Positions 17,439-29,357 are shown, numbered from the stretch's first letter. The stretch is DNA of 64,000 nt from Aliivibrio sifiae (GCF_002954715.1 NZ_MSCP01000001.1:1-64000); one strand, 5' to 3'. Numbers and translations are program-made. The notes: a model not told the origin generated them from the letters alone.

Positions 17439-18026
17439 TTATTTTTCTACACTGCCACCTTGGCCATATTCAAAGGCTTTTATTACACCTTTGACACCTT
17501 TGATATTACGAGCGATATCTGCAGCAATGTCACCTTGCTCTTCTGTCACAAATCCCACTAAGAAGACTTCTTGGGCTTCGGTAAATACACTAACCTTAAT
17601 GCCATTTAATTCAGATTTAGCAAGTAAAGATGATTTTACCTTTGTGGTAATCCAACTGTCGTTATTCACTTGTGTAAAGGTTAACAAAGGACGAATTCGA
17701 ATTTGGTTATAAACAGTATTAACCCCATTCATTGCTTTAATTTGCTTCTCAAATTTTTGATTTATTTGAGCATCTTTAGCTTGTCCCATTAAAAGTATTT
17801 TACCGTCATAGGAAACAGCGTTGACTCGCATATTATATTGATAAGGGGATTTGTTCGCTAAACCTGTCGTTTCTAATGATAAGTTTTTATCTAGCAATTG
17901 TTCTTTCATTGAACGGTTGTCAGTTACCACAGATGCAGTTGTTGCTGCCCCCGCAATAAATAAACCAGCACACCCTTGCAATAAAACGGCAGAGAGCAAA
18001 ATTGCACTTAATCTAACTAATTTCAT
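17439..18026 (-). CDS. dolP: Outer membrane lipoprotein DolP (YraP), dual BON domains
   Basis: Outer-membrane lipoprotein that supports envelope integrity and, in E. coli, localises to division sites and interacts with the BAM complex. The 195-aa form starts with a lipoprotein signal (MKLVRLSAILLSAVLLQGC) with the lipidated cysteine at 19 and contains two BON domains (about 48-115 and 125-190). The longer frame from 18074 adds 16 residues and overlaps diaA; the signal peptide fixes the start at 18026. It is the last gene of lpoA-yraN-diaA-dolP, four bases after diaA. Confidence 0.94.
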   Translation of the reverse strand: MKLVRLSAILLSAVLLQGCAGLFIAGAATTASVVTDNRSMKEQLLDKNLSLETTGLANKSPYQYNMRVNAVSYDGKILLMGQAKDAQINQKFEKQIKAMNGVNTVYNQIRIRPLLTFTQVNNDSWITTKVKSSLLAKSELNGIKVSVFTEAQEVFLVGFVTEEQGDIAADIARNIKGVKGVIKAFEYGQGGSVEK

Positions 18027-18030
18027 ATAA

Positions 18031-18624
<594 letters not shown>

Positions 18625-18996
18625 TTACCCTTCAACAATTGCATTTTTGATCCAGTTGATTTCCTTACCTTGAGAGTGGATAGCAACTACATCAAATCTA
18701 AAAGATGTATGTTCAACAGAGAGCCCATTTTTCATGAGCCAAAAGAGAGCTGTTCGTTGTAATTTGCGCTGTTTCTGCCATGTTACCATTTCTTGAGCAG
18801 AACCGTAATTTGAAGATGTACGATATTTAACTTCGACAAAGACGAAGGTATCTCGATCTCGCATAATAAGATCGAGTTCCCCTGTTTTAGAATGGAAATT
18901 TCGAGCAATGAATATAAGTTGGTGTTGCTCTAGATGACGCTGAGCCACCAACTCATAATATTCACCTTTTGCTCGCTTATTCTGATTTCTCTCCAT
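18625..18996 (-). CDS. yraN: UPF0102 family protein YraN (nuclease-like fold)
   Basis: Small conserved protein with a Holliday-junction-resolvase/restriction-endonuclease-like fold; its function is not established. The 123-aa product shows the core acidic motif GELDLIMRD and the catalytic-type FVEVKYR (E..K) signature, with KGEYYELVAQRHL near the N-terminus. The start lies 20 nt inside the lpoA 3' end, so translation is probably coupled. It sits between lpoA and diaA as in other gammaproteobacteria. Confidence 0.93.
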   Translation of the reverse strand: MERNQNKRAKGEYYELVAQRHLEQHQLIFIARNFHSKTGELDLIMRDRDTFVFVEVKYRTSSNYGSAQEMVTWQKQRKLQRTALFWLMKNGLSVEHTSFRFDVVAIHSQGKEINWIKNAIVEG

Positions 18997-20788
18997 GAAT
19001 AGCCCAGCTCATTTGTCGTTGAATTACGCACTCTTTATTAATGCTGAGTTCACCTGTTTTACCATCCATTTCATAGTTATCTACTGCTTTCATTTGTGGT
19101 AGTTCAGTGATCAATTGGTAGGCGTCCATACCAAGTGCATGAAGTCGAGTTTCGCCATTACTGCTTTTTGGCCAAAGTTCATCGTATTGATTTTTGAAAC
19201 TATTATCTTCATTTATTAGTAGTGGGATATCACTAAATTCAATGCCATGAATTTCGACTAATTGAGTTTGGCGTCCGCTGTTACTTCGTGAGCTAGCGTA
19301 AAGTTTTGGCGGTGTAATTCCTGGATTTATCGCTACATCGATGAATGGTTTGAGTAATACCAGTTCACTGCTTTTTGCTACCATATAAACAGCATCAATA
19401 TCTCGACGGCTGCGTGGCTGAGACTCTAATTCCATCCCTGCTAATGCATTCATTTGGTAAATTCGAGCTTGGCTACTTTCAATACCAAATACGCTATTCA
19501 CTTTTTGTTGTAGTTGCGATTTTGAACCAAAATAACTTATAGACGGCTTTTTGGCTGTTAATTGGTACCATTTATCACTGAATGCTTCGCTTAGGCGTTC
19601 ACCCATTGTTCCTTGTGGTGCGAGAAATAATGGATGTTTATGACCTTGTTTAAAAAGATGGATCGCAGCCTGTTCAGCCTCTTGCTCTGGAGATAGAGTG
19701 AAATAACAGCTGTTTTTATCTACATCAATTTCACTTGGAATATTAAGAGCAAGTTGAGCTATGTTTGAGTTATTTAATGACTGAAATTCTTCTATTTTGC
19801 TGCGAACTAAAGGGCCAACAACAAATTGAATTTTTTCTTGCTCTAAAGTGGTCATAATATCTGCCATCGGTGTGATTTCAGTATCAATGATTTTTAGAGT
19901 AGTAAATTCACCACGTTCTTTATCTTCCATCATCATATTGATGAAGCCGTCACGTACTCGAATACCTTGGGGACCAAAGCGTCCTGATAGAGGTAGAAGT
20001 AACGCAACATTTTCAGGGCGAGTTATTTCAAGTGCAAGAATATCAAGCACTTCCTGTGGAGTATAAATTGCTGCAGGATGAGTTGGGTTTGCTAATAACC
20101 ACTCATTTAATGCCTCTTGAAGTCGAGTCGGGGAGTGTTTTAGAGTATCGAGATAGGTAGCTAATTGAACCCAACCATGTAAAACAGTTTCGTTGTTATT
20201 TAGCTTTATATCTTGAAGGTTCGCACTATTTAGAGACGATATATTTGTCCACACTTGAGACCATAATTGTTGTTTTTGATCTTCTGGAGTATAGGAATCA
20301 AGAGAGATTAGCTCTCTCGCTGCATTGAGGTTATCGCCGTTAAATAAATACAGTTCGTGACGTAATTTATAGTATTGAACCCATTGATTGTCTTCAATTT
20401 TCCACCATGCCTGAAAATTAAGAACTTGAAGCGCTTCTTCGTATTTATTTTGTGCTTTAAGCATTGTAGCTCGACTTAATTGAACTTCAGCGCTTTGAGG
20501 TGGAGATAATTGTAAGCTTGCTAATCGCGTAAGTAATTTGTTTGTTAGTTCAAAATCTTGCTCTTGCACTGATGCTTTTAATGCCATGATTAGAAAATCA
20601 GCTTGAAGCGTACCTTGTTTTTGATCTGCCTTTAAAATATAAGCGCTGCTCGTTTCTGATGGTGATTGTGTAATATCAAGGCGTTCAGGTGCTTTTGGTG
20701 AACTTGAACACGCAGCTAATGTTAGCGCTAAGGCTACAGGAGCTATAAGGCGTGTTACACTGTTCTTTCTAAGGGTCATATTTGCCAT
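18977..20788 (-). CDS. lpoA: Penicillin-binding protein activator LpoA
   Basis: Outer-membrane lipoprotein that reaches through the peptidoglycan to activate PBP1A. The 603-aa protein has a lipoprotein signal with lipobox LAAC (cysteine at 27), an N-terminal helical TPR-like domain (about 35-250) and a C-terminal domain resembling periplasmic binding proteins (VALLLPLSGRFGPQG onward). Length matches the family (E. coli is longer by a Pro/Gln-rich linker). It is the first gene of the minus-strand operon and diverges from rsmI; the first in-frame methionine is used, though MTLRKN four codons in is also possible. Confidence 0.95.
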   Translation of the reverse strand: MANMTLRKNSVTRLIAPVALALTLAACSSSPKAPERLDITQSPSETSSAYILKADQKQGTLQADFLIMALKASVQEQDFELTNKLLTRLASLQLSPPQSAEVQLSRATMLKAQNKYEEALQVLNFQAWWKIEDNQWVQYYKLRHELYLFNGDNLNAARELISLDSYTPEDQKQQLWSQVWTNISSLNSANLQDIKLNNNETVLHGWVQLATYLDTLKHSPTRLQEALNEWLLANPTHPAAIYTPQEVLDILALEITRPENVALLLPLSGRFGPQGIRVRDGFINMMMEDKERGEFTTLKIIDTEITPMADIMTTLEQEKIQFVVGPLVRSKIEEFQSLNNSNIAQLALNIPSEIDVDKNSCYFTLSPEQEAEQAAIHLFKQGHKHPLFLAPQGTMGERLSEAFSDKWYQLTAKKPSISYFGSKSQLQQKVNSVFGIESSQARIYQMNALAGMELESQPRSRRDIDAVYMVAKSSELVLLKPFIDVAINPGITPPKLYASSRSNSGRQTQLVEIHGIEFSDIPLLINEDNSFKNQYDELWPKSSNGETRLHALGMDAYQLITELPQMKAVDNYEMDGKTGELSINKECVIQRQMSWAIHGEKSE

Positions 20789-20924
20789 GGGTAATATACT
20801 GGTCCTACTTAAAAGGGCTGTTGTTACTATGGATGCTAATCACCCGAACAGCTAAAATATTATTTTCATTATAGTGATGTCTACTCATATTCCCTATATT
20901 AATCGCAGAAGAGATAGTAAACAA
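20789..20924. promoter_or_regulatory. Divergent lpoA / rsmI promoter region
   Basis: This 136-bp interval lies between the lpoA start (minus) and the preferred rsmI start. An in-frame ATG at 20874 would extend rsmI by 17 residues, but those residues are not family-like. No clear promoter pair could be assigned. Confidence 0.4.
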
Positions 20925-21788
20925 ATGACAGATCACAATTTATCTGTGGTAGAGACTGCAACTTTGTACATTGTTCCTACGCCAATCGGTAATTTAGGAG
21001 ATATAACGCAGCGAGCTTTGGAAGTTTTAAAGTCCGTTGATTTAATCGCTGCTGAAGATACTCGACATACAGGCAAATTATTGTCTCACTTTGGTATTTC
21101 TAGTCAAACATTTGCATTACATGATCATAATGAACAGCATAAAGCAGACCTGTTGATCAGTAAATTACAACAAGGTAAATCTATTGCCCTTGTCTCAGAT
21201 GCGGGAACTCCATTAATTAGTGATCCAGGTTACCATTTAGTGAACCGCTGTCGTCAAGCAAATGTCAATGTTGTGCCATTACCTGGTGCTTGTGCGGTTA
21301 TAACAGCATTATCAGCGGCTGGTCTACCTTCTGATCGTTTTAGCTTTGAAGGCTTCTTGCCGCCAAAAAGTAAAGGTCGTCGTGATAAATTTGAAGAAAT
21401 AGCACAAGCAGAACGTACATGTATTTTTTATGAATCACCACACCGTATTATGGATTCGTTAGAAGATATGCTGACGGTTCTTGGTGCCGAAAGACAGGTG
21501 GTTTTAGCTCGAGAGTTAACGAAAACTTATGAAACTATTCATGGTGCACCGTTAGGTGAATTGATTGAATGGATAAAAGAAGACGCCAATCGCAAACGTG
21601 GCGAGATGGTTTTATTGATTCATGGCTTCAGAAGTGAAGCAAAAGATGAACTTCCATTTGAAGCGACACGTTCGGTTTCTATTCTAGTAAAAGAACTTCC
21701 GCTTAAAAAAGCAGCGGCAATGGCTGCTGAAATACATGGTGTGAAGAAAAATGCCCTATATAAATGGGGTTTAGAGCATTTAGATTAA
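20925..21788 (+). CDS. rsmI: 16S rRNA (cytidine 1402-2'-O)-methyltransferase
   Basis: SAM-dependent methylase that 2'-O-methylates C1402 in the 16S decoding centre, acting with RsmH, which methylates the N4 of the same base and is encoded just downstream of rnpB. The 287-aa protein (E. coli 286) belongs to the tetrapyrrole methylase fold: [44 protein letters not shown] and [17 protein letters not shown] chose the ATG at 20925 by length and by AGAAGAGA upstream. It is transcribed alone towards rnpB. Confidence 0.96.
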   Translation: MTDHNLSVVETATLYIVPTPIGNLGDITQRALEVLKSVDLIAAEDTRHTGKLLSHFGISSQTFALHDHNEQHKADLLISKLQQGKSIALVSDAGTPLISDPGYHLVNRCRQANVNVVPLPGACAVITALSAAGLPSDRFSFEGFLPPKSKGRRDKFEEIAQAERTCIFYESPHRIMDSLEDMLTVLGAERQVVLARELTKTYETIHGAPLGELIEWIKEDANRKRGEMVLLIHGFRSEAKDELPFEATRSVSILVKELPLKKAAAMAAEIHGVKKNALYKWGLEHLD

Positions 21789-21830
21789 GAGAATTGATAA
21801 AAAGGGGTGGTAACTTATAACTGACTCTTA

Positions 21831-21836
21831 TATCAT
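21831..21836 (+). promoter_or_regulatory. rnpB promoter -10 element
   Basis: TATCAT (five of six matches to the sigma-70 consensus) lies seven bases before the inferred 5' end of RNase P RNA. The -35 position at 17 bp (TGGTAA) is a weak match. There is no rsmI terminator in front, so read-through may also contribute. Confidence 0.5.
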
Positions 21837-21843
21837 TCGCTTC

Positions 21844-22254
<411 letters not shown>

Positions 22255-22255
22255 T

Positions 22256-22298
22256 AGCCCACCATAGTACTATTTCGGTAGTGTTATGGTGGGCTTTG
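22256..22298 (+). terminator. Terminator of rnpB
   Basis: GCCCACCATA (from 22257) pairs with TATGGTGGGC (to 22294) in a long stem, with an inner ACTA/TAGT stretch and a TTTCGG apex, followed by TTTG. Confidence 0.85.
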
Positions 22299-22334
22299 TG
22301 CTTTCTGCTACATTGGTTTAGAATTATCACTAAT

Positions 22335-22362
22335 TTGACACACATCTCTGTATTTTTAGTTT
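22335..22362 (+). promoter_or_regulatory. Candidate promoter for the rsmH-led dcw cluster
   Basis: A perfect -35 TTGACA at 22335-22340 is followed after 16 bp by TAGTTT (22357-22362), a moderate -10. It lies between the rnpB terminator and rsmH and is the obvious entry point for the division/cell wall cluster. No mraZ gene or MraZ-type tandem GTGGG repeat is present here. Confidence 0.45.
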
Positions 22363-22420
22363 ACACTTCCAACTAAAATTCAGTCGCTTATTCTCATAAT
22401 TACGGTAGTAAATACTCACT

Positions 22421-23371
22421 ATGTCTGAACAATTTCAACACGTATCCGTTCTTCTTCATGAATCTATTGATGGCTTAGCTATTAAACCTGACGGTATCTA
22501 TATTGATGGTACTTTCGGTCGTGGTGGTCACAGTCGTCAAATTTTATCACGATTAGGTGAAAACGGACGTTTGTACAGTATTGACCGTGATCCTCAAGCA
22601 ATAGCTGAAGCGAAAACGATTACAGATCCTCGATTTAATATTATTCATGGTCCATTCTCAGGCTTAAAGCAATATGTCGAAGAATTAGAGTTAGTGGGTC
22701 AGATTGATGGTGTTCTGCTTGATTTGGGTGTGTCGTCTCCTCAATTAGATGACGCAGATCGTGGTTTTAGCTTTATGAAAGATGGTCCTCTAGATATGCG
22801 AATGGATCCGACATCAGGAATGCCAGTGTCTCAGTGGTTATTAGATGCTGATGTAGAAGACATTACTTGGGTTATTCGTGAGTTTGGCGAAGACAAGCAC
22901 GCGTGGCGCATAGCAAAAGGCATTGTTGCTTATCGTGAAAATGAAGAAAATGAACCATTAACACGTACAAGCCAATTAGCGAAATTAATTTCAGATGTTG
23001 CTCCTAAGAGCTACAAAGAAAAGAAACATCCTGCGACACGTACTTTCCAAGCTTTCCGTATTTATATCAATAGTGAATTGGATGAGATTGATACTGCATT
23101 AAATGGTGCTCTTGATGTTTTTGCTCCTGGCGGTCGTTTATCAGTGATCAGTTTTCATTCATTGGAAGATCGTATGGTTAAGCATTTCATTCGTAAAGAA
23201 AGTAGAGGCCCACAAGTTCCTCATGGTTTGCCATTAACAGAAGCGCAGATTAAAGCGTTAGGCAGTGCAAAAATGAAGGCTGTTGGTAAAGCAATTAAAC
23301 CTACCGATAATGAAGTTGACGTTAATGTTCGTTCACGCAGTTCTGTGTTGCGTATCGCTGAGCGCTTATGA
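22421..23371 (+). CDS. rsmH: 16S rRNA (cytosine 1402-N4)-methyltransferase
   Basis: Methylates N4 of C1402 in 16S rRNA, the partner modification of RsmI. The 316-aa protein has the SAM-binding [15 protein letters not shown], the conserved [14 protein letters not shown] and the C-terminal [15 protein letters not shown] and [13 protein letters not shown] motifs. It is the first gene of the dcw cluster here because mraZ is missing. Its stop overlaps ftsL by four bases. Confidence 0.97.
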   Translation: MSEQFQHVSVLLHESIDGLAIKPDGIYIDGTFGRGGHSRQILSRLGENGRLYSIDRDPQAIAEAKTITDPRFNIIHGPFSGLKQYVEELELVGQIDGVLLDLGVSSPQLDDADRGFSFMKDGPLDMRMDPTSGMPVSQWLLDADVEDITWVIREFGEDKHAWRIAKGIVAYRENEENEPLTRTSQLAKLISDVAPKSYKEKKHPATRTFQAFRIYINSELDEIDTALNGALDVFAPGGRLSVISFHSLEDRMVKHFIRKESRGPQVPHGLPLTEAQIKALGSAKMKAVGKAIKPTDNEVDVNVRSRSSVLRIAERL

Positions 23372-23694
23372 GTCAAAATACCTCACCACAATCTAATTTA
23401 ACAAAAATGATTGGCCTAGACCTTTTGGGTGTAGGTCGGTTTCATACTATCTTATTAATATGCATATTTTTTAGTGCTATTTGTGTGGTCTTAGCGACGC
23501 ACAATACTCGTCAAATGGCTGTTAAACGAGAGAATTTGTTACTTGAAAAAGACATTTTAGATGGTGAATGGCGTAATTTGATTTTAGAAGAAAGTGCATT
23601 AGCTGAACACAGTCGAGTGCAATCTCGTTCTGTTGATGAATTGAATATGGAACGACCTGCACCGGATAAAGAAGTTATAATTAAACTACGATGA
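23368..23694 (+). CDS. ftsL: Cell division protein FtsL
   Basis: Bitopic divisome protein that forms a subcomplex with FtsB and FtsQ and activates FtsWI. The 108-aa product has a short cytoplasmic tail, one membrane helix (about residues 27-45, [17 protein letters not shown]) and a periplasmic leucine-zipper-like coiled coil. Sequence conservation is low in this family, so identity rests on topology, length and position between rsmH and ftsI, with four-base overlaps on both sides. Confidence 0.94.
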   Translation: MSQNTSPQSNLTKMIGLDLLGVGRFHTILLICIFFSAICVVLATHNTRQMAVKRENLLLEKDILDGEWRNLILEESALAEHSRVQSRSVDELNMERPAPDKEVIIKLR

Positions 23695-25430
23695 AATTAC
23701 CAAATAGAAAAAAAAATAATAAACGAATCACCAAAGCGCCACCGACTCTTATTCAGTGGCGCTTTGGCGTTATTGTTTTCTTTGTTTTTCTCGCATTAGC
23801 TATCCTAATTGCAAGAGCTGCTTATATCCAAGTTATTGAACCTGATAACTTGATTAAGCAAGGTGACATGCGTTCAATTCGAGTTAAATCCCTTCCCTCT
23901 GCCCGTGGCATTATTTCAGACAGAAATGATGAGCAACTAGCTGTGAGTGTTCCTGTTGACGCCGTTTGGGCTGATCCTGTTGCCATTTATAAAGCAGGTG
24001 GCTTGGTTGAAGTTGAGCGTTGGTATGCTTTAGCTGATGTCTTAGGCTTAAAGAGAAAAGAACTGCTTTCAAAAATAGAACGTAACAAGAAGCGCCGTTT
24101 TATTTATCTCCAACGTCAAATTTCACCAGCGGTTGCTTCTTATATTCGAAAATTAAAACTGTCAGGTATTGGCCTGAAAGCAGAGTCTCGTCGTTATTAC
24201 CCAACAGGTGAGATCAGTGCCCATGTTATTGGTGTGACAGGTATTGATAGTCATGGTTTAGAAGGCATCGAAAGCAGTTATGATGGTTGGTTAACTGGCG
24301 AACCAGGTCGACGAACCGTTCGAAAGGACCGTTATGGACGGGTGGTTGAGAATATTTCGCTAAAAGAAAAGCAAGAAGGTAAGCCTCTTACTCTTAGTAT
24401 TGATCAACGTTTACAAGCTATTGCTTATCGTTCTATTAAACAAGCTGTTGCTGATTATCGTGCCATGTCTGGTTCTGTGGTCATGATTGATATTAAAACC
24501 GGTGAAGTGTTAGCTATGGTGAATGCACCATCGTATAACCCAAATGACAGAAGCCAATTACAAAGCTTTAGAATGCGAAACCGAGTGATTACCGATACAT
24601 TAGAGCCGGGTTCAACAGTTAAGCCTTTTGTCGTATTAGCGGCTCTAGATGGTGGGACTGCAAATCTAAACACTATCGTAGATACAGGTAATGGCATCAT
24701 GCGAATTGGTGGTAGTCGTGTTCGTGATAGTTCTAAAGTAGGTAAAGCCGATTTAACTACGATATTAAAGAAATCAAGTAACATAGGTGTTGCTCATCTG
24801 GCTCTCGGTATGCCTTTACAAGAACTTTTAGGTGAATACAGCGCTGTTGGCCTTGCTGATCCATCAGGGTTGAATCTTATCGGCGAGGCTACAGGAATTT
24901 TCCCTGATCGTCGTCGTTGGTCTGATTTTGAAATCGCTACATTAGCCTTTGGATATGGTCTTTCTGTTACTCCTATTCAATTAGCTCACGCATATGCCAC
25001 GCTAGGTGCTTATGGAGAGTATCGTCCGTTATCTATTTTAAAAACCACAGGACCGACACCCGGTAAGCAAGTGGTTAATCGTCAACATGCTAAAGCCGTA
25101 TTAGAAATGATGGAAACCGTAACTCAACCTGGCGGTACAGCAACTAAGGCTGCCGTTCCTGGGTATCGAGTGGCGGCGAAAACCGGTACGTCTCGTAAAG
25201 CGGTTCGTGGTGGTTATAGTGATGAATATATGACGGTGACTGCGGGCGTTGCGCCTGTGAGTAATCCTAGAATTGCATTAGTTACCATTGTTAACCAACC
25301 GCAAGGCGATGAGTATTATGCAGGTCAAGTTGCGGCGCCGATTTTTGGTCAAGTAATGAAAGATGCACTACAAATACTAAATGTAGCGCCAGACGAAAGT
25401 ACCGTAAAACATATCGATGTATTGAATTAG
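23691..25430 (+). CDS. ftsI: Septal peptidoglycan transpeptidase FtsI (PBP3)
   Basis: Division-specific class B penicillin-binding protein that cross-links septal peptidoglycan made by FtsW. The 579-aa protein has one N-terminal membrane helix (about 27-47), the pedestal domain with RGIISDRN, and a transpeptidase domain with all three active-site motifs: S308-TVK, S362-S363-N364 and K497-T498-G499. It is tightly packed between ftsL and murE. Confidence 0.97.
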   Translation: MKLPNRKKNNKRITKAPPTLIQWRFGVIVFFVFLALAILIARAAYIQVIEPDNLIKQGDMRSIRVKSLPSARGIISDRNDEQLAVSVPVDAVWADPVAIYKAGGLVEVERWYALADVLGLKRKELLSKIERNKKRRFIYLQRQISPAVASYIRKLKLSGIGLKAESRRYYPTGEISAHVIGVTGIDSHGLEGIESSYDGWLTGEPGRRTVRKDRYGRVVENISLKEKQEGKPLTLSIDQRLQAIAYRSIKQAVADYRAMSGSVVMIDIKTGEVLAMVNAPSYNPNDRSQLQSFRMRNRVITDTLEPGSTVKPFVVLAALDGGTANLNTIVDTGNGIMRIGGSRVRDSSKVGKADLTTILKKSSNIGVAHLALGMPLQELLGEYSAVGLADPSGLNLIGEATGIFPDRRRWSDFEIATLAFGYGLSVTPIQLAHAYATLGAYGEYRPLSILKTTGPTPGKQVVNRQHAKAVLEMMETVTQPGGTATKAAVPGYRVAAKTGTSRKAVRGGYSDEYMTVTAGVAPVSNPRIALVTIVNQPQGDEYYAGQVAAPIFGQVMKDALQILNVAPDESTVKHIDVLN

Positions 25431-25437
25431 GAAAGGG

Positions 25438-26919
25438 ATGATGCAGTTATCTGAATTAGTATTACCTTGGTGTGAATTAAATCAAACCGTTGAAATATCA
25501 TCCATGACATTGGACAGCCGCCAAGTATCTGTTGGTAGTCTATTTGTTGCAATTAAAGGTCACGCTATTGATGGTCGACAGTTTATTGAAGCTGCGATTG
25601 AGAATGGAGCATCAGCAGTTTTAGCCCAAAGTGATGAACTTAATGTTGAAGGTATGATTAATTACGTTGATCAAGTACCTATTATATATATTAATGATTT
25701 ATCAATAAAATTAAGCGCGCTTGCTGGTCGCTTTTATCAAGCAGATAAGCGAAAGATGAAACTAGTCGGTATTACTGGCACTAATGGTAAAACAACCATT
25801 TCTCAAATTATTGCGCAGTGGGCAACATTATTAAATACATCTGCTGGTGTTATGGGGACAACTGGCAACGGTTTATTATCGGATTTAAAGCCAGCGTTAA
25901 ACACAACGGGTAGCCCGATTGAAATTCAACAAACGCTCACTGAACTTGATCATATTGGAGCTGAGTTAACGGCTTTAGAAATATCGTCTCATGGATTAAT
26001 CCAAGGGCGAGTAAATGCACTTTCTTTTGATGCTGCTGTATTTACGAACTTAAGTCGAGATCACCTTGATTACCATGGTGATATGACTAATTACGCTGAA
26101 GCTAAGAAGCTATTATTCACTTCTCATCAGCCTAAATACTCAATTATCAATGCAGATGATATCGTCGGTGCTTCTTGGTTAAAAGAAATGCCTTACGCGA
26201 TAGCCGTTTCATTAAATAAAGAAGGTGTTGAACATCATTCTGGCAAGAAAGTTTTTGCTACATCGGTAGCTTATTCTTCTGAGGGGATTCACTTATCTCT
26301 TACTTCTGATTGGGGAGAGGCTGATTTATCTGTTCCATTAATAGGTGCATTTAATGCGAGCAATATTCTTGTCGCTTGTGCAACACTGCTTTCTCTCGGT
26401 TATGACATTCGTGAACTAGAAAAAACAGCCCCTAAATTAACCGCCGTTATTGGACGAATGGAATTATTTACAACAACAGGGAAAGCGAAAATTGTTGTTG
26501 ATTATGCTCATACGCCAGATGCTCTTGATAAAGCATTACAAGCATTAAGAGTTCATTGTGAGGGTCAACTTTGGTGCATTTTTGGGTGTGGTGGCGACAG
26601 AGATACAGGTAAACGACCAATGATGGCCAGTATTGCAGAGCAGCAAGCGGACATGATTATTTTAAGTGATGATAACCCTCGCTCTGAAGAGCCAAGCTCA
26701 ATAACTAAAGACATGTTAGCTGGGTTAAATAAACCAGAAATAGCGAAGGTAATTCATGACCGCTTTGAAGCTTGTGAGTATGCGCTATCTCAAGCAAGAG
26801 AAAACGATATTATTTTGCTTGCAGGCAAAGGGCATGAAGACTATCAAGTGCTTGCTAATAACACTATTCACTACTCAGATCGTGAAAGTGCACAGACATT
26901 ATTAGGACTACTATCATGA
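25438..26919 (+). CDS. murE: UDP-MurNAc-tripeptide synthetase (meso-DAP adding)
   Basis: Mur ligase that adds meso-diaminopimelate to UDP-MurNAc-L-Ala-D-Glu in the cytoplasm. The 493-aa protein has the ATP-binding GITGTNGKTT loop, the HLDYHGDM motif and DNPR at residues 412-415, the signature that selects meso-DAP over lysine. The start ATG follows GGAAAGGG after the ftsI stop. It overlaps murF by four bases. Confidence 0.97.
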   Translation: MMQLSELVLPWCELNQTVEISSMTLDSRQVSVGSLFVAIKGHAIDGRQFIEAAIENGASAVLAQSDELNVEGMINYVDQVPIIYINDLSIKLSALAGRFYQADKRKMKLVGITGTNGKTTISQIIAQWATLLNTSAGVMGTTGNGLLSDLKPALNTTGSPIEIQQTLTELDHIGAELTALEISSHGLIQGRVNALSFDAAVFTNLSRDHLDYHGDMTNYAEAKKLLFTSHQPKYSIINADDIVGASWLKEMPYAIAVSLNKEGVEHHSGKKVFATSVAYSSEGIHLSLTSDWGEADLSVPLIGAFNASNILVACATLLSLGYDIRELEKTAPKLTAVIGRMELFTTTGKAKIVVDYAHTPDALDKALQALRVHCEGQLWCIFGCGGDRDTGKRPMMASIAEQQADMIILSDDNPRSEEPSSITKDMLAGLNKPEIAKVIHDRFEACEYALSQARENDIILLAGKGHEDYQVLANNTIHYSDRESAQTLLGLLS

Positions 26920-28274
26920 TAGAAATGACATTAAATCAGATTGTGGCACTATGCGACGGTCAGCTAATAGGTACAGACTGCCAAGTTGTATCGGTATCTA
27001 CAGACAGTCGAAATATAGATGAAAATGGACTTTTCGTTGCATTAATTGGTGAGCGTTTTGATGCTCATAATTTTGCAAAGACAGCTCAAGAGCAAGGTGC
27101 TGTTGCGCTTCTTGTTTCCCGTCAATTAGACAGTGAACTACCTCAAGTTATTGTTAAAGATACACAAAAGGCACTTGGTTTTATTGCAGCTAATGCTCAT
27201 AAGCAATGTGATACCTTTACGTTCGCATTAACAGGGAGTTGTGGCAAAACAACAGTTAAGGAAATGCTGGCTTCGATCTTACAGCGTTCTGGTAATGTAT
27301 TAGCTACTGCCGGAAATTTTAATAACGAAATTGGTGTACCGCTGACGTTATTACGATCTCGTCCAAGTGATGATTTTGCTGTTATCGAGTTAGGCGCTAA
27401 CCATCAAAACGAAATTTCATATACGACTCAATTAGCTCGCCCAAATGTCGCATTAGTAAACAATGTTGCAGCTGCACACTTAGAAGGTTTTGGCTCTTTA
27501 AAAGGAGTTGCGAAGGCTAAAGGTGAGATCTTTGAAGGTTTACAAGAAGATGGCGTTGCTATTTACAATTTAGAAAGTAATGGCTTACCAGAGTGGTCAT
27601 CATTATTTGATGGTAAGACGGTATTATCTTTCTCTATGGATAATGTTACGGCAGACTTTTATGCATCAAATATTGAGGTGAACTCTATTGGAGAATCAAC
27701 CTTCATACTGAATACACCAATTGGCAGCATTACCGTCTCTCTGTCCATTATTGGTAAGCATAATATTGTTAACGCCGTTGCTGCGGCTGCATTAGCACTT
27801 CAAGCAAATAGCTCATTAAAAGATATCCAACAAGGCCTTCAAGAGCTAAATAGCGTCAAAGGTCGTGTTGCTGTTGAGGTGTTAGCATCGGGTTTGAAAG
27901 TTATTGATGATACATATAATGCCAGTGTTCCCGCAGTTAAAGCAGCAGTAGACCTTCTAGGTGAGTTTAATGCTCAGCGTTGGCTTGTTTTGGGGAATAT
28001 GGCAGAGCTTGGTGAAGAAAGCCTTGCACTTCACCGAGAAGTTGGTGAATATGCTGCCCCATATCAATTTGAGCAAGTACTTACTTTTGGTGACGATACC
28101 AAAGTGATCAGCGAATTATGCAATGGTCACCATTTTGAAACTCGTGATGCTTTAAATAAATACTTACAGCAAGAATTACAATTAATTAAACATAATGAGG
28201 TTACCGTGTTAGTAAAAGGTGCCAATAGTTCACGCATGAGCGAAGTGGTTTCTGCTCTTAAGGAGTGTCAGTAA
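26916..28274 (+). CDS. murF: UDP-MurNAc-pentapeptide synthetase
   Basis: Adds D-Ala-D-Ala to the UDP-MurNAc-tripeptide, the last soluble step of the precursor. The 452-aa protein carries the Mur ligase ATP loop [14 protein letters not shown], the [15 protein letters not shown] motif and the C-terminal [15 protein letters not shown] signature. Its D-Ala-D-Ala substrate comes from a Ddl enzyme that is not encoded in this cluster. Its stop overlaps the mraY ATG. Confidence 0.97.
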   Translation: MIEMTLNQIVALCDGQLIGTDCQVVSVSTDSRNIDENGLFVALIGERFDAHNFAKTAQEQGAVALLVSRQLDSELPQVIVKDTQKALGFIAANAHKQCDTFTFALTGSCGKTTVKEMLASILQRSGNVLATAGNFNNEIGVPLTLLRSRPSDDFAVIELGANHQNEISYTTQLARPNVALVNNVAAAHLEGFGSLKGVAKAKGEIFEGLQEDGVAIYNLESNGLPEWSSLFDGKTVLSFSMDNVTADFYASNIEVNSIGESTFILNTPIGSITVSLSIIGKHNIVNAVAAAALALQANSSLKDIQQGLQELNSVKGRVAVEVLASGLKVIDDTYNASVPAVKAAVDLLGEFNAQRWLVLGNMAELGEESLALHREVGEYAAPYQFEQVLTFGDDTKVISELCNGHHFETRDALNKYLQQELQLIKHNEVTVLVKGANSSRMSEVVSALKECQ

Positions 28275-29356
28275 TGATTATCTGGTTATCTAACTTTCTA
28301 GAGCAATATTTCCCATTTTTTCGTTTATTTGAATACCTTAGCTTCCGAGCTATCTTAAGTATTATTACGGCATTATCTATTTCTTTATGGATGGGACCGA
28401 AATTAATTAGATGGTTGCAAAATCTACAAATTGGCCAAGTAGTACGTGATGATGGACCTGAGTCTCATTTTAGCAAACGTGGTACGCCAACAATGGGCGG
28501 TATCATGATTTTAACCGCTATTTCGGTAACGGTTTTCTTATGGGCTGATCTTACTAACCCTTATGTATGGGCTGTTATGTTCGTACTGCTAGGTTATGGT
28601 GCTGTTGGTTTTGTTGATGACTATCGTAAAGTAGTTCGTAAAAATACAGATGGTTTGATTGCTCGTTGGAAGTACTTCTGGCAATCAACAATTGCGTTAG
28701 TGGTTGCTTTTGCTTTATATGCTTACGGTAAAGATACGGCTGCAACACAATTAGTCGTGCCTTTCTTTAAAGAAATAATGCCTCAACTTGGTCTTGCTTA
28801 TATCCTTCTAACTTATTTCGTTATTGTAGGAACAAGTAATGCGGTAAACCTAACTGATGGCTTAGATGGTTTAGCTATTATGCCAACTGTTTTTGTTGCT
28901 GCGGGTTTTGCTTTTATTGCGTGGGCAACAGGTAACGTACAATTTGCTAATTACCTACATATTCCACATATTCCACAAGCAAGTGAGTTGGTTGTAGTTT
29001 GTGCCGCAATCGTTGGTGCAGGCTTTGGTTTTCTATGGTTTAACACTTACCCTGCACAAGTATTTATGGGCGATGTAGGTTCGTTAGCATTAGGTGGTGC
29101 GCTAGGCACAATAGCTGTTCTTGTTCGTCAAGAGTTCTTGTTAGTCATCATGGGTGGTGTATTCGTTGTTGAAACCTTATCGGTAATCCTACAGGTCGGT
29201 TCATACAAGTTACGTGGTCAACGTATTTTCCGTATGGCACCAATTCATCACCATTATGAATTAAAAGGTTGGCCAGAACCTCGTGTTATTGTGCGTTTCT
29301 GGATTATCTCTATGTTATTGGTTCTTATTGCATTAGCGACATTGAAGGTACGTTAA
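28274..29356 (+). CDS. mraY: Phospho-MurNAc-pentapeptide translocase (lipid I synthase)
   Basis: Integral inner-membrane enzyme that transfers phospho-MurNAc-pentapeptide to undecaprenyl phosphate, giving lipid I. The 360-aa form equals the E. coli length and has ten hydrophobic segments, with [11 protein letters not shown], the catalytic aspartates in [17 protein letters not shown] and the [15 protein letters not shown] motif. A GTG at 28265 would add three residues, but AGGAG at 28261-28265 is properly spaced for the ATG at 28274. Confidence 0.97.
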   Translation: MIIWLSNFLEQYFPFFRLFEYLSFRAILSIITALSISLWMGPKLIRWLQNLQIGQVVRDDGPESHFSKRGTPTMGGIMILTAISVTVFLWADLTNPYVWAVMFVLLGYGAVGFVDDYRKVVRKNTDGLIARWKYFWQSTIALVVAFALYAYGKDTAATQLVVPFFKEIMPQLGLAYILLTYFVIVGTSNAVNLTDGLDGLAIMPTVFVAAGFAFIAWATGNVQFANYLHIPHIPQASELVVVCAAIVGAGFGFLWFNTYPAQVFMGDVGSLALGGALGTIAVLVRQEFLLVIMGGVFVVETLSVILQVGSYKLRGQRIFRMAPIHHHYELKGWPEPRVIVRFWIISMLLVLIALATLKVR

Positions 29357-29357
29357 T